This document shows positions 63,936-64,000 of a stretch of DNA of 64,000 nucleotides, piece after piece. Source of the DNA: Flavobacterium degerlachei (lineage in GTDB: Bacteria; Bacteroidota; Bacteroidia; Flavobacteriales; Flavobacteriaceae); NCBI RefSeq assembly GCF_900106645.1, contig NZ_FNMV01000007.1, positions 62,001 through 126,000 on the forward strand, in the 5' to 3' direction. Below the pieces are notes generated by a model, which was not told the origin of the DNA, made no database searches, and was given only the letters and a program-made list of their open reading frames with translations. Both the position numbers and the translations under genes were made by a program. Every line of letters starts with the position of its first letter. Position 1 is the first letter of the stretch.

Positions 63936-64000
63936 TTAGAAACCGTAAACTAATGCTAAGGACATTTGTGAAGCAGATTTAGTTGGAGCTCCATTTGACT
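63936..64000 (-). CDS. C-terminal tail of an outer-membrane porin (partial)
   Basis: Reverse-strand frame entering from the right edge and ending at TAA 63936-63938. The last residues read ...SASQMSLALVYGF, a terminal amphipathic strand ending in Phe as outer-membrane beta-barrels do. In context probably a porin upstream of P-II/Amt. Only about 20 residues visible. Confidence 0.6.
   Translation of the reverse strand, partial: SNGAPTKSASQMSLALVYGF

Noticed and set aside
1..64000. CRISPR arrays, tRNA or rRNA genes, insertion sequences or prophage
   Set aside because: I looked for short regular repeats, clover-leaf sequences, transposase and phage genes and saw none. A tRNA scan and a transposase search would settle this.

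Overview
The window is a 64 kb AT-rich stretch of a Bacteroidota chromosome, most likely Flavobacterium or a close relative. The evidence is low GC, Bacteroidota -7 boxes (TAnnTTTG) instead of E. coli-type promoters, many short lipoproteins and outer-membrane barrels, DUF families typical of the class, and a tmRNA whose tag reads GEGNYALAA. No rRNA, tRNA, CRISPR array, insertion sequence or prophage was seen.

Layout. 1-2.6 kb: the start of a TolC-type efflux gene, an outer-membrane barrel and a DUF6799-like repeat protein. 3.1-14.6 kb: three large signalling genes, namely a 2014-residue hybrid kinase with about eleven PAS domains, a CheB-CheR-PAS fusion and a second hybrid kinase. 14.7-23.1 kb: a YbhGFSR-like ABC-2 exporter (TetR, TolC, HlyD, two ATPases, two permeases) interrupted by a DUF2202 / cytochrome c / cupin group. 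23.2-32.3 kb: thiol and sulfur genes (thioredoxin, small Cys-containing membrane proteins, a methyltransferase-HMA fusion, a CstB-like persulfide dioxygenase-rhodanese, cytochrome bd, sulfide:quinone oxidoreductase, TauE/SafE, a Crp/Fnr regulator). 32.5-40.9 kb: rhodanese, GapN-like dehydrogenase, OM barrel, GMC oxidoreductase, EamA exporter, TlpA and OsmC. 40.9-50.4 kb: tmRNA, serine hydrolase, lysine/saccharopine-type dehydrogenase, M28 peptidase, DUF3667, dienelactone hydrolase, Lrp, ornithine aminotransferase and arginase. 50.4-55 kb: a loose accessory patch with two orphan secreted proteins, HigBA and DUF1853. 55-64 kb: M28 peptidase, ars operon, a second DUF3667, a stand-alone LigD phosphoesterase domain, Amt/P-II and the tail of a porin.

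The main result is a candidate regulon. Six sites of the form GTRAC-N4-RTYAC lie upstream of the TolC gene, the DUF2202-cytochrome c group, the CstB-like gene (shared with cydAB), the sulfide:quinone oxidoreductase gene, the TauE/SafE gene and the TlpA-OsmC pair. In all six the palindrome centre is exactly 29.5 bp from the first base of a Bacteroidota -7 box, which puts it near -41, the class II activator position. The Crp/Fnr protein encoded between these genes has an RExxSR recognition helix suited to GTGA-type half-sites and two cysteines in its sensor domain. I infer a thiol- or sulfide-responsive Crp/Fnr activator that couples sulfide oxidation, sulfur export, cytochrome bd respiration and envelope thiol functions. 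The sites and spacing are read directly from the sequence. The binding and the signal are inference.
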